64,000 nucleotides of DNA from Chitinophagaceae bacterium (GTDB taxonomy: Bacteria; Bacteroidota; Bacteroidia; Chitinophagales; Chitinophagaceae), in the NCBI GenBank assembly GCA_020403455.1, contig JADBXP010000024.1, forward strand, positions 141,095 through 205,094, in the 5' to 3' direction. The notes below the pieces were generated by a model. That model saw only the letters and a program-made list of their open reading frames with translations. It was not told where the DNA came from and did no database searches. Shown piece after piece: positions 17,575 to 26,510 of the stretch. The translations under genes and the position numbers were made by a program. How positions within the stretch are numbered: position 1 is the stretch's first letter; every line of letters begins with the position of its first letter.

Positions 17575-18522
17575 TTATTTTTTTCTATTCAGTGCTATAT
17601 AATTCACCAGTCCGCTAAATACCTGTAAATGAGGAAGTGTTAAGATCGCTATCCCCATAAAAATATACCCCATGCTGGTATTCATCTGCCACTGTTCTGC
17701 AAAGAAATAAACAAGGGCGGCAATACCGGCCAATGCCACCAAAGAGAAAGGAAGGGCTTTGCGCATCAGTTCTCCCCAGCCTGCGGAAGTGGAAGGTAAT
17801 TTCAGTTGTTGGCGAATGAGGTCGAATGAAAGCAGCGAATGCCAACAACCAAAATAAAAAGCAAAACCAATATAGAGGGGCATCTTATATAAAAAGATGC
17901 ACCAAAAAATGGTTTGTAACAACCAACCCGCAATTTGATTGGGGGAAGTACCCTGTGTGTATTGATATACCGGAACCAGTATAATAAGAACTGATAATCC
18001 TATAAGAGAGCCAATGGCAAAAACAGCTCCGTTTTGCTGCCAGAATCCGACAGGTAGGGTATCTCTTGTCAGCATCTCCAGCACAGGTGCTGTTTCCTGT
18101 AATTGAATCGTAATGATAAAAACGATGAAGAACAAACCAAGTAAAGTAAAAAGGAAGGGATTCATCCAACCCGGGCGATGGAAGGGCCAATCGATCTGAC
18201 CAAAATGATAGGCGGTAAGAAATATAAAAATCAGCAAGGCGATGGATGGCATCCAAAACCAGATGACGGCGTACACAACCATATTGACCAAGTAGCGTAC
18301 AAAGAAACGCAGGATAGAAAACTTGTTTTGCTGCAGTGCAGCTTGCGATTGTTCCACATAGAAATCAAGTGAGCCGTGAGGAACGCCAGTAGCAATGATC
18401 ATGATTAGAAAAAAAATCCATTGGGTGCCTAGTGTGGGTTCTACAATCCATACCCAAGCTGCAACCAGAAGAGCTGCCAGCAGCAGTTGTATGCGGAGTT
18501 GTTGCAACCAGTTTCGAATCAT
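17575..18522 (-). CDS. blh: Beta-carotene 15,15'-dioxygenase, Brp/Blh family
   Basis: This integral membrane enzyme cleaves beta-carotene into two retinal molecules, the chromophore of rhodopsin. The 315-residue protein has many hydrophobic helices and the family's conserved His motifs: GVPHGSLDFYV, AYHFGQIDWPF, GCWHSLLSFDL and TLPHLQVF, expected to bind the catalytic iron. It overlaps the 3' end of crtY by four bases and is therefore translated from the same message. Together with crtY and the rhodopsin gene just upstream, it completes retinal supply from lycopene. Confidence 0.9.
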   Translation of the reverse strand: MIRNWLQQLRIQLLLAALLVAAWVWIVEPTLGTQWIFFLIMIIATGVPHGSLDFYVEQSQAALQQNKFSILRFFVRYLVNMVVYAVIWFWMPSIALLIFIFLTAYHFGQIDWPFHRPGWMNPFLFTLLGLFFIVFIITIQLQETAPVLEMLTRDTLPVGFWQQNGAVFAIGSLIGLSVLIILVPVYQYTQGTSPNQIAGWLLQTIFWCIFLYKMPLYIGFAFYFGCWHSLLSFDLIRQQLKLPSTSAGWGELMRKALPFSLVALAGIAALVYFFAEQWQMNTSMGYIFMGIAILTLPHLQVFSGLVNYIALNRKK

Positions 18523-19649
18523 TTTTTTATGTTGAACAGTACCATCAGAAAATTCTTTTTAGGAAGCTGTGAGAAAATAATCACTTCTTCCCATAAGCGG
18601 GTTGCTTCATCCAGGAAACGCAAAATACGTTGAATCTTATTTCTTTTGAAGAGTGCAGCAAATATACCAGGCATTTTTTGTGGATATTGTTGTATCAATG
18701 ACAGGAACAACCGATCGTAAAACAAAAACCTCCTGGAGGATGGAGAGGGAATGTGATCGATCTCTTTTTTTAGGTAGGCGATAATTTGTTGGGTATGTCG
18801 CATCGCTCTTGTAAATGAATATCCGGTGGAAGCTTTGATACAGCCCGCTGCTGATCCTATGGGTATGATTCCGGTTGTACAAGAAAATGGCGAGGGGGCT
18901 ACCAGCGTCATTGGTATCTTACCGGTCTCTTTCGCAATGATCCGGTAGTCAGTAGTCAATTTGTTTTCGATGTACTTGCGCAGCAAATTTTCATACGCCG
19001 CCTGATCTAATAATTCTTGAGAGAAGAAAGTACACTCAACCAATGCATGTCGAGAGGAGTAGGGTAAGATGTAATGAAAAAAAACTTCCTGTGATTCTGT
19101 AGCATCAGAAAAGTCCATCAGGGTTGCGGTAGCAGGATCGAACAGATCTTTGTCTGTTTTAATTTCCCAACCTAAAAAATGCTGCCAAAGTGTTGGAGAG
19201 GAAGGGGGTGACAAATGATGTGAATGAAAGATATAATCTGCAGTTATGATTCCCGATGGTGTATGCACCTGGCGATTCCCATTGTTCCATTCGATGCTAT
19301 TCACAGGTTCAAACAAGAATGTTACGCGTGCATCCTTGCGAAGAGATGTAAGTTGATGCTCGTAAAAATCGGTACTGGAAATATATTGATAACAAAGATC
19401 CGGTAATGCTGCTGTCACAGATGTATCGCTGGCCCGAAAAGCAATGTTGTTCCAGGATTTCTTTACCAAGTGACTGTACCTGTGTTGCGCTGTATACCAG
19501 AAGCACCAGGTCTTTTCCTCGTGTATTGCAGATGCCTCGATAATCAATAGCGACCCTGTTAATAAGGCGGGGTCATTCAATAGGGCATCTGCCAGTTGCA
19601 AGCCGGCACAACCGGCACCGACAATTATGTACTGATAATGGCTTTGCAT
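18519..19649 (-). CDS. crtY: Lycopene beta-cyclase
   Basis: The 376-residue flavoprotein-type enzyme turns lycopene into beta-carotene, the substrate of Blh. It starts with the dinucleotide-binding motif YIIVGAGCAGLQLADAL, followed by EKTWCFWY (the CrtY/CrtL F-W-x-W-like region) and later GIIPIGSAAGCIKASTGYSFTRA, the conserved FAD-binding C-terminal motif. It is followed by blh with a 4-base overlap. A strong terminator between it and the rhodopsin gene suggests crtY-blh has its own promoter, which I could not locate with confidence. Confidence 0.9.
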   Translation of the reverse strand: MQSHYQYIIVGAGCAGLQLADALLNDPALLTGSLLIIEASAIHEEKTWCFWYTAQHRYSHLVKKSWNNIAFRASDTSVTAALPDLCYQYISSTDFYEHQLTSLRKDARVTFLFEPVNSIEWNNGNRQVHTPSGIITADYIFHSHHLSPPSSPTLWQHFLGWEIKTDKDLFDPATATLMDFSDATESQEVFFHYILPYSSRHALVECTFFSQELLDQAAYENLLRKYIENKLTTDYRIIAKETGKIPMTLVAPSPFSCTTGIIPIGSAAGCIKASTGYSFTRAMRHTQQIIAYLKKEIDHIPSPSSRRFLFYDRLFLSLIQQYPQKMPGIFAALFKRNKIQRILRFLDEATRLWEEVIIFSQLPKKNFLMVLFNIKK

Positions 19650-19729
19650 AGGTATAGCTAAAGAACCGGTCTTAAAAAAATAAAGCCAATGAGAATCGCT
19701 AAATAATTTTTTATTTCAGGGATACGAAT

Positions 19730-19764
19730 AAAAAGAGGCTGTCTCAAAAGTAAGAGACAGCCTC
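19730..19764 (-). terminator. Rho-independent terminator of the rhodopsin gene
   Basis: GAGGCTGTCTC and GAGACAGCCTC form a perfect 11-bp stem with an 8-base loop. On the minus strand it is followed by a T-rich tract (TTTTTATT). It lies 31 bases after the rhodopsin stop and separates that gene from crtY-blh. Confidence 0.85.
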
Positions 19765-19795
19765 ATTTTTGTATTCAGTTAAGAATGGTACTGTA

Positions 19796-20512
19796 TTAAG
19801 CTTCTTTTCTGCTCAATGCATAGATCACCAGACCGAAACCGATTTTGTTAACGGCATCACCGATGTTGTAGATGATATCCATGTTCAGGTTCAGTGGAAT
19901 TTGCATACCGAACAGACCACCTGGAGTACCTACGATGTAACCCAGCGGATAGATAGCCCAACCAACGAGTACGAACCAACCAAGGCTTCTGTTGGCAGCT
20001 GCAACTGCTGGACTAGCAGACTGAGCGAGTTTCGCTACATCACCGAACCATACCAGGTATACGATGTAGAAGTAGGCGAGACCGGACAAAACACCCCATA
20101 ATACACTCTGATCTCTGTAGATAGTCTCACCGAGGTAACCGGTAACGAGCATGATAACAGAGAAAAAAATGAGCTTCCACATCAGGGAAGAAGTACCGCC
20201 CACTTTTTTAGTGATGAGATAGAACTCAACACACATCAGAGGTACAGTCAACAGCCAGTCAACGTAGCGGAAGAATACGGGTGACTCACCTGTTTCCAGG
20301 TTGTAACCACGCATGTAATAGTAGTGAACAGCAGCAATAAAAGTAATGAGACCGGATACCAGAACGGATGTCCGCCATTCTTTACTTGTGTTATTCACTT
20401 CCATGAAGAAGAAGGCAGCGGCCGCCATCATGGCCATGGTGCCTACGAAGAAAGTAAAAGCAACATAGTTGTCTTGCGGGATGGCTTTGAAAGCATCAAG
20501 TAGTAGATTCAT
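19796..20512 (-). CDS. Proton-pumping microbial rhodopsin with antenna-window glycine
   Basis: The 238-residue protein has seven helices. Helix C carries RYVDWLLTVPLMCVE, giving Asp85-Thr89-Glu96, the DTE set of outward proton pumps (Asp97/Thr101/Glu108 of green proteorhodopsin). His63 matches proteorhodopsin His75 and Lys223 in VNKIGFG binds retinal. Met93 sits at the spectral-tuning site (105 in proteorhodopsin), which predicts green absorption. Helix E reads VLWGVLSGLAYFY; aligned on the L-A-aromatic-x-Y motif, Gly140 matches Phe152 of proteorhodopsin and Gly156 of xanthorhodopsin, where glycine lets a carotenoid antenna contact retinal. blh and crtY follow downstream. Confidence 0.95.
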   Translation of the reverse strand: MNLLLDAFKAIPQDNYVAFTFFVGTMAMMAAAAFFFMEVNNTSKEWRTSVLVSGLITFIAAVHYYYMRGYNLETGESPVFFRYVDWLLTVPLMCVEFYLITKKVGGTSSLMWKLIFFSVIMLVTGYLGETIYRDQSVLWGVLSGLAYFYIVYLVWFGDVAKLAQSASPAVAAANRSLGWFVLVGWAIYPLGYIVGTPGGLFGMQIPLNLNMDIIYNIGDAVNKIGFGLVIYALSRKEA

Positions 20513-21441
20513 ATATGTGGGGTTTGGTTAAAAAAAGCAATCGTTGATAAAACCGCTCACTTCTACATCTCACGTCTTTCATAGAACATACAATTTAATC
20601 AAAAGTTTATAAAATGCTAATTTTTAAAGGTTATTATTTGAAAATCAAAAAATCATTCAACAAAATATGGGTCAAAAAGCACCTCCGGCGCAAATCCTTG
20701 TCAATAAAGGGTTTCAGCGCACTATTTCAATGCAAACAGCAATCATATAACACGTTACATATCGAATTAATTTTAGCTATTGAAATAAGTTGCCATTGGT
20801 TTCAACATCACTTCTGACTAAAGAATTTACAATCACTTGAATACATATAGCTATTAACGGAAACTTATAAATGACTATTGAATAACCGAATAGGGATGGA
20901 ATACCCTAATCTATTTGAACAAGAATTTCTCTTAACAGCTTCATTGTTAACATTTTATTGATAACACAACCTCATTTCCGGTATCTATATATATAGTATC
21001 ACCTTCGGTAACACCCGTTAAAGCAGGTTCAACAATCCATTTTATATGTCATCACTGCTCGGATTCATACAATTGCTCCTGGTGCTTGTGCCTGTTGGCA
21101 AGAAGCAACACAAAGCAGTGATTACTAAGCAGTATAAAATCACCACCCATTCTGCCGTAATCATTGAGGCAGAGGAAGGTTCTACTTCCACTAACACAAT
21201 CCTTCCGCAACCTTTCAGACAGGCTGCTTCCCCGGGAACCTCTCATGATGACAAAGGAATACCGGCTGCCCCCTTCTCCATTCTCACTATTTTATTCATC
21301 GATCTTTCTGCTCCGGGCCAATCTTTTTCAAATAAGCCCTTCCGCAGTTGTGCATTGTACATTTTGTATTGTCAGTTGAAATCAGATTGTTAGACCTTCT
21401 TACACAGAACAATCATTTATTCATTTTTAAAATTTCAACTC
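20513..21441. other. Long AT-rich intergenic region upstream of the rhodopsin gene
   Basis: About 930 bases separate the divergent rhodopsin and PepSY-like lipoprotein genes. Two short frames (20614-20817 and 21046-21393) have no family features and unusual composition, so I do not call them genes. An inverted repeat TAGGG-N8-CCCTA lies at 20891-20908. The rhodopsin promoter should be within the first ~130 bases, but no exact TAnnTTTG box was found there. Confidence 0.5.
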
Positions 21442-22374
21442 ATGAAAAAGCAACTTAACAACATGGTTCACTATAGTATTGCCCTGCTGGCAACTATCAT
21501 CACATTCAGTTCCTGTCAAAAAGATTTCTCAGGAGCCCTGACCGACCCCAACAACAATTCATCTGCCAATACCAACTCTTCCGGTGCGATAGCAGTTTCA
21601 CTCAACGGCTCATCAACATCCGGTGGGTCGAGTACAGATTCGGTCTATGTTGTACACCAATGCGATAAAGGACACAAACGCGACTCGCTCGCATTCTCCT
21701 CCCTTCCCGCTCTTGTTCAATCGTATCTGAACAACACATACGCGGGTTTCACTCCATTAAAGGCCTTTGTGGTTAAAGACACTTTAGGCAATGTAAAGGC
21801 ATACATCGCCATCATTCGTTTCAACAACAAACCCGTGGCCCTTGAATTCAAGGCCGATGGTACTTTCAAAAAAGTGCTTGAACAAAGAGAAAAGAAGGAT
21901 CTGAATGGCAATGGCTGGCATCTCGGTGGGCTCTTCGAAGACAGAAATGGGAAATGCAAGGATACCGTTGCCTTGAATGATCTACCACAGAGTATCCGCG
22001 CCTATATGACCAGCAACTATCCCGGCGATACGCTGCTGAAGGCTTTCAAAACAAAAGATGGTGCTTACTTAATCGTCTCTAAAAACAATGGTTCATTTGC
22101 AACAATCTTCAATAAAAATGGAGGCTTTGAAAAGCGGGTTGTATTGCCGGCAAAGGATGGCGAACTGGTGAATATTGCACAATCCGCTCTGCCTGCTGAG
22201 ATTCTGAATTTTCTTTCAGCAACTTTCCCGAACTATGTTTTCAACAAAGCTGATGTTGCAAAATCCAATGGTACGGTTCTGGGTTACCTGGTATTGATCA
22301 ATGCCAACAACACCCGATATGCAATTGCTTTCGATGCCACAGGCAAGTTCCTGGTAAAGAAAGTCATACACTAA
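21442..22374 (+). CDS. Lipoprotein with three tandem PepSY-like repeats
   Basis: The N-terminus ends in a lipobox (ATIITFSSC), so the mature protein is lipid-anchored. A Ser/Asn/Gly-rich linker (about 35-65) follows, then three repeats of 60-75 residues. Each repeat has the pattern L-P-x-x-(I/V)-x-x-(Y/F)-(L/M), a Tyr/Phe-rich turn, then paired strands ending F-x-K-(K/R)-V: LPALVQSYLNNTYAGF, LPQSIRAYMTSNYPGD and LPAEILNFLSATFPNY. This resembles the PepSY-like (DUF2874-type) periplasmic proteins of Bacteroidota, whose function is undefined. A terminator follows, then a broken copy of the third repeat. Confidence 0.75.
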   Translation: MKKQLNNMVHYSIALLATIITFSSCQKDFSGALTDPNNNSSANTNSSGAIAVSLNGSSTSGGSSTDSVYVVHQCDKGHKRDSLAFSSLPALVQSYLNNTYAGFTPLKAFVVKDTLGNVKAYIAIIRFNNKPVALEFKADGTFKKVLEQREKKDLNGNGWHLGGLFEDRNGKCKDTVALNDLPQSIRAYMTSNYPGDTLLKAFKTKDGAYLIVSKNNGSFATIFNKNGGFEKRVVLPAKDGELVNIAQSALPAEILNFLSATFPNYVFNKADVAKSNGTVLGYLVLINANNTRYAIAFDATGKFLVKKVIH

Positions 22375-22398
22375 TGTTTCATGGTGTGGGGTAAAAAT

Positions 22399-22426
22399 GG
22401 GCTCGCCTCGGCGGGCCTATTTTTTG
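22399..22426 (+). terminator. Rho-independent terminator after the PepSY-like lipoprotein gene
   Basis: GGCTCGCC pairs with GGCGGGCC (one G-T pair), followed by TATTTTTTG. It begins 25 bases after the stop codon. Confidence 0.75.
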
Positions 22427-22565
22427 TAATGAAAGACATAAGAAATATAAGTAGGTTAATCATTTTACCTGAAATCACTTCAATAACATTTTTCAATTAC
22501 TTTTTAAATATATATACAACTATCATTTTTTATATCACTTCGCTTTATGTGGCAGTAACTGTCAA

Positions 22566-22775
22566 TTGGAAGACATCGAAAAATCAAATCTCTCCTCCAC
22601 CATACAGAACAAATTGTCGAATACATTTCCGAACTATGTTTTCAACAAATCAGATTTGATGACAGTCAACAATTCATCTATGGGAACCCTGGTGTTGATC
22701 AATGCCAATAACACCCGTTATGCTGTTTCCTTCAATAACAATGGAGATATGATTTCCAAAAAGGCTATATATTAA
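22566..22775 (+). pseudogene. Fragment duplicating the third PepSY-like repeat
   Basis: The 69-residue reading frame contains FPNYVFNKSDLM and GTLVLINANNTRYAVSF, nearly the same as FPNYVFNKADVA and GYLVLINANNTRYAIAF in the lipoprotein 350 bases upstream, and the DNA is also closely similar. It lacks an ATG (only a TTG without ribosome site), a signal peptide and the first two repeats. It is best read as the remaining 3' end of a tandem duplicate. It keeps its own terminator. Confidence 0.7.
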
Positions 22776-22799
22776 AATAACGTTGATAGTAATAACAAA

Positions 22800-22825
22800 G
22801 GGTCCGCCTCTGGCGGACCCTTCTT
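22800..22825. terminator. Bidirectional hairpin terminator
   Basis: GGGTCCGCC-TCT-GGCGGACCC is a perfect 9-bp stem with TTCTT on the plus side and TTTGTTATT on the minus side. It can serve the repeat fragment (+) and the alcohol dehydrogenase gene (-), which converge here. Confidence 0.75.
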
Positions 22826-22842
22826 AGTTGATAGCTCATCGA

Positions 22843-23886
22843 CTATAAGGTAGACAAATCAATCACGAACCTGTACTTAACATCCGACCGCAACATCCGC
22901 TCATAAGCATCATTGATGTACTGGACCGGAATTACTTCGACATCTGAAACAATATTTTTCTCAGCACAGTAATCCAACATCTCCTGGGTTTCCTTCATGC
23001 CACCAATCATAGAACCGATGATGCTTCTTCTTTTAGAGATCAAAGCACCGGGGGCAATTCTGGGGGCTTCGATTGGCAATCCTACTACTAGCAACTTACC
23101 TTCAAGCGAAAGCATCCGGACGAAATCAGTATAATCGTGGTTGGCGGAAATGGTATCAAGCAACACATCGAAATAGCCGGCATGCTTTTTCACCTCCTCC
23201 TTACTAGTGCTTAACAAAAAACGATGGGCACCCAATCTCTGTGCATCCGCCTCTTTTTCCGGCGAAGTGCTGATCACGGTTACTTCTGCACCAAAAGAGG
23301 CAGCAAACTTAACCCCCATATGTCCAAGCCCACCCAAACCTATCACGCCCACCCGCATCCCCGCTGACACACCTGCATACCGCAATGGCGAATAAGTAGT
23401 AATGCCCGCGCAGAGTAAGGGCGCAACGGAAGCTATGTCTAAATGTTGAGCAATACTTACCACAAATCTTTCCTTTACCACAATATCAGAAGAATACCCT
23501 CCCTGTGTGATGCCCACGCCATCGCGCTCGTAGCTGTTATAGGTACCTGTCATGCCTTCGTCACAATATTGCTCCATCTGGCGGTCGCAACTGGGACAAC
23601 TGCAGCAGGAGTCAACCATTACACCAACACCTACCCTATTACCAACTGCAAACTTGGTTACTGCAGGTCCAACTGCCACGACTTCACCAACAATCTCATG
23701 ACCGGGTACCATCGGGTACTTGGCTCCACCCCATTCATCTCTAACCTGGTGCAGATCGCTGTGACACACCCCGCAATAATGTATCTTTATATGTACATCA
23801 TCAGGGCGCAGGTTTCTGCGATCGAATGCATAAGGAGCGAGGGGTGTGGATTGACTGTAAGCAGCGTAAGATTTGGCTGGTATCAT
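22843..23886 (-). CDS. Zinc-dependent alcohol dehydrogenase (YahK/CAD-like)
   Basis: The 347-residue protein belongs to the medium-chain dehydrogenases and should reduce aldehydes with NADPH. Catalytic zinc ligands are in HYCGVCHSDLHQV and GHEIVGEV. The structural zinc cluster is in VMVDSCCSCPSCDRQMEQYC, and the nucleotide-binding Rossmann motif is VGVIGLGGLGHMGVKFA. The start is placed at 23886 (MIPAKSYAAYSQ), which fits the family; a start at 23931 would add 15 non-homologous residues. A TATCTTTA box lies about 25 bases upstream. Confidence 0.9.
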   Translation of the reverse strand: MIPAKSYAAYSQSTPLAPYAFDRRNLRPDDVHIKIHYCGVCHSDLHQVRDEWGGAKYPMVPGHEIVGEVVAVGPAVTKFAVGNRVGVGVMVDSCCSCPSCDRQMEQYCDEGMTGTYNSYERDGVGITQGGYSSDIVVKERFVVSIAQHLDIASVAPLLCAGITTYSPLRYAGVSAGMRVGVIGLGGLGHMGVKFAASFGAEVTVISTSPEKEADAQRLGAHRFLLSTSKEEVKKHAGYFDVLLDTISANHDYTDFVRMLSLEGKLLVVGLPIEAPRIAPGALISKRRSIIGSMIGGMKETQEMLDYCAEKNIVSDVEVIPVQYINDAYERMLRSDVKYRFVIDLSTL

Positions 23887-24082
23887 GTTACTTGAAATTA
23901 AATGTCTGTAAAGATACTTTTTCCCCCTCATACATTCCTATAATCAACCTTTACCGGGCCAACTGTGCCAGCTAATGACCATTCACTCCACCTAAACTAC
24001 AATTCACTCCCATCTCACTTAAATAACAAAATTGCAATCGCGAGCATTGTGTCATCATTTCAAAACATTATAACTGTTTCCC

Positions 24083-26452
24083 ATGAAAAAAATCATCATC
24101 ACCTGCCTTCTCTTTGTGATTGCAGCAAGCTCCTACGCACAAAGTAATTCGCTGGTACAAACCATCCGAGGAACCATCTTCGATGAACAATCGCTACAAC
24201 CTCTATCGGGCGTTAGCATCCGGTTGGAAACCGGAAATGGTCAACCGCTCGTGCTCTCATCTTCCTCCGGAAGCTTTTACATTACAGGCGTTCCCGTAGG
24301 AAGGCATCGTTTGCGTATCACCCGCATAGGATATGAAGACGCACTGTTGAACAACATTGAAGTAACCTCCTCCAAAGAAGTAGTACTGGAAATTAAAATC
24401 CGCGAATCAGTTCAACAATTGAAGGAAGTAGTGGTAGCTTCCGGTAAATCGAAATTCAAAGCACTCAATGAAAGCATTGTCGTAAGTTCCCGTCAGCTGA
24501 GTATGGACGAGGCGGTTCGATATTCCGGCACCCGCAACGACCCCAGCAGAATGGCACAAAACTTCGCCGGTGTGAGCGGTCCCAACGATGCCCGCAATGA
24601 CATCGTTATACGTGGTAACTCTCCTTCGGGTGTTCTTTGGCGCATGGATGGGATAGACATTCCGAATCCAAATCACTACAGCACTGCGGGTTCCACCGGT
24701 GGTCCCGTAACCATGCTGAATACCAATACCTTGAAAAATTCTGATTTTGTTACGAGTGCCTTTCCTGCACAATATGGTAATGCCATCGCAGGTGTATTTG
24801 ACCTGCGCATGCGCAATGGTAATGCAGAAAAAAAAGAATTCCTCGGTCAGATGGGTTTCAACGGTTTTGAATTCGGCGCGGAAGGTCCACTGAAAAATGA
24901 CAAAAAATCATCTTATCTCGTTAACTATCGTTACTCGCTGGTAGCAGCTATTCAGTCTCTTGGATTGAATGTTGGTACGGGAGCCGCCGTTCCCTATTAT
25001 CAGGACCTTACCTTCAAAATGCACCTGGTAACCAAAAAGCATGGAACCTTTGATTGGTTCGGCATTGGCGGAGAAAGCAATATCACTTTCCCGGCCGACT
25101 CCACCGGTGATAATCTGTATACCACCAATGACGGAAAGGCACGCACCAGTAGATCAAAATCCTTGACCGGAGTATTGGGCATGAGTCATACCTATTATTT
25201 TAATCCAACTACCTACGGAAAGCTGACCCTGGCTGTATCCGGATTCAAAAGCACTTATAAAGAGGAAGTCATTCCAACGCTCAAACCGAATCAAACAGTT
25301 TTCGATGTCGATAACCGCCAAACTAAATTCTCTGCGGGTTATCTGTTGAATAAAAAGTTCTCTGCGAAAAATCAACTGACTGCCGGATTTTTATCTGACT
25401 TCAATGCACTGAACCTAGAACAACAAACAGTTCCCAATGGTGATTCTGTGCTTCGCTACCTCACCAATACAAAAAACAATGCAGCACTGCACCGCGTATT
25501 CATGAATTGGGGACATCGCTTCAACAACGAACTCTCTACCAACCTGGGTCTCTATGGTCAACTCTTTAGTCTCAACAACAGTACCAGCATTGAACCCCGC
25601 TGGAGCCTGAAATATCAGTTCAAAAGAAATCAATCACTCAACCTGGGCATAGGTTTGCACAGCCAGACACAGCCCTTGCAGGTATATTTCTATCGCAATT
25701 ACTTTTCGCCCAATCCAAACATTCTTACCAACCGGGAACTGGACTTCGTAAAAAGCTGGCATGCTGTTGCAGGATATGACTGGAACATCTCACAACACAT
25801 GCGCATCAAAACAGAGTTCTATGCGCAATACATTTACAATGCTGCAGTGGAAAAAACACTCAGCTCTTTCAGCATGCTGAACGAAGGTGCGGGCTTCAAC
25901 TTTGCAGACAAAACCAATCTGGTCAACAATGGTCAGGGAAGAAATATGGGATGGGAAATCACAGTAGAGCGTTTCCTGAATAAGGGCTTCTATTACCTGT
26001 TCACAGGGTCGATCTTCCGTTCAGAATACCAGGGCAGTGATGGGGTATGGAGAAATACTGCTTTCAACAGCGGATACATTGGGAACTTTCTGGGAGGTAA
26101 AGAATTCAAACTCTCTGCCACCAACTCTTTTGGCATCGATACCCGCTTTACCGTAGCAGGCGGACAGCGATACACCCCCTTCGATGTTGCAGCATCACAG
26201 GCCAGCGGATTTGTAGTGTTCAAAGAAAATGAGGCCTTCAGCAGACAAAACGATACCTACCTCCGTTGGGACCTGAAGTTTTCTTTTACCCGCAATGGCA
26301 AGAAAACAACACAAAAATGGTTCATTGATTTTCAAAACCTCACCAATAGAAAAAATGTATTTATCAGAAGCCTGAACCCTTCCAATGGCAGAATCAGTGA
26401 AATCAACCAGATCGGCTTTTTCCCGAACTTCAACTATCAAATCACTTTCTGA
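24083..26452 (+). CDS. TonB-dependent receptor with carboxypeptidase-regulatory N-domain
   Basis: The 789-residue outer-membrane protein has a signal peptide (IIITCLLFVIAASSYAQ). A CarboxypepD-reg-like domain comes next (IRGTIFDEQSLQPLSGVSIRLE to about residue 95), then a plug domain (NDIVIRGNSPSGVLWRMDGIDIPNPNH) and a beta-barrel ending in an aromatic strand (FFPNFNYQITF). It should import a ligand using TonB energy; the ligand is unknown, and no SusD-like partner is adjacent. A LytS-type kinase and LytTR regulator follow on the same strand 58 bases downstream and could control it or respond to its cargo. Confidence 0.9.
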   Translation: MKKIIITCLLFVIAASSYAQSNSLVQTIRGTIFDEQSLQPLSGVSIRLETGNGQPLVLSSSSGSFYITGVPVGRHRLRITRIGYEDALLNNIEVTSSKEVVLEIKIRESVQQLKEVVVASGKSKFKALNESIVVSSRQLSMDEAVRYSGTRNDPSRMAQNFAGVSGPNDARNDIVIRGNSPSGVLWRMDGIDIPNPNHYSTAGSTGGPVTMLNTNTLKNSDFVTSAFPAQYGNAIAGVFDLRMRNGNAEKKEFLGQMGFNGFEFGAEGPLKNDKKSSYLVNYRYSLVAAIQSLGLNVGTGAAVPYYQDLTFKMHLVTKKHGTFDWFGIGGESNITFPADSTGDNLYTTNDGKARTSRSKSLTGVLGMSHTYYFNPTTYGKLTLAVSGFKSTYKEEVIPTLKPNQTVFDVDNRQTKFSAGYLLNKKFSAKNQLTAGFLSDFNALNLEQQTVPNGDSVLRYLTNTKNNAALHRVFMNWGHRFNNELSTNLGLYGQLFSLNNSTSIEPRWSLKYQFKRNQSLNLGIGLHSQTQPLQVYFYRNYFSPNPNILTNRELDFVKSWHAVAGYDWNISQHMRIKTEFYAQYIYNAAVEKTLSSFSMLNEGAGFNFADKTNLVNNGQGRNMGWEITVERFLNKGFYYLFTGSIFRSEYQGSDGVWRNTAFNSGYIGNFLGGKEFKLSATNSFGIDTRFTVAGGQRYTPFDVAASQASGFVVFKENEAFSRQNDTYLRWDLKFSFTRNGKKTTQKWFIDFQNLTNRKNVFIRSLNPSNGRISEINQIGFFPNFNYQITF

Positions 26453-26510
26453 TAACTACGTTCAGAACAACACGAATAATTTGTAATTTCAATCAGCAAA
26501 GAAAAAATAC

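Noticed and set aside
20614..20817. Short plus-strand frame (67 aa) upstream of the rhodopsin gene
   Set aside because: Low-complexity, AT-driven composition, no family features and no initiation context; it lies where the divergent promoter region should be.
20891..20908. Inverted repeat TAGGG-N8-CCCTA
   Set aside because: Short arms in AT-rich sequence; no second copy was seen, so it is not reported as a regulatory site.
21046..21393. Plus-strand frame (115 aa) before the PepSY-like lipoprotein
   Set aside because: It starts with ATG and a hydrophobic stretch, but the rest lacks recognisable structure, no domain is seen, and a competing frame exists on the other strand. It could be real but is not supported.
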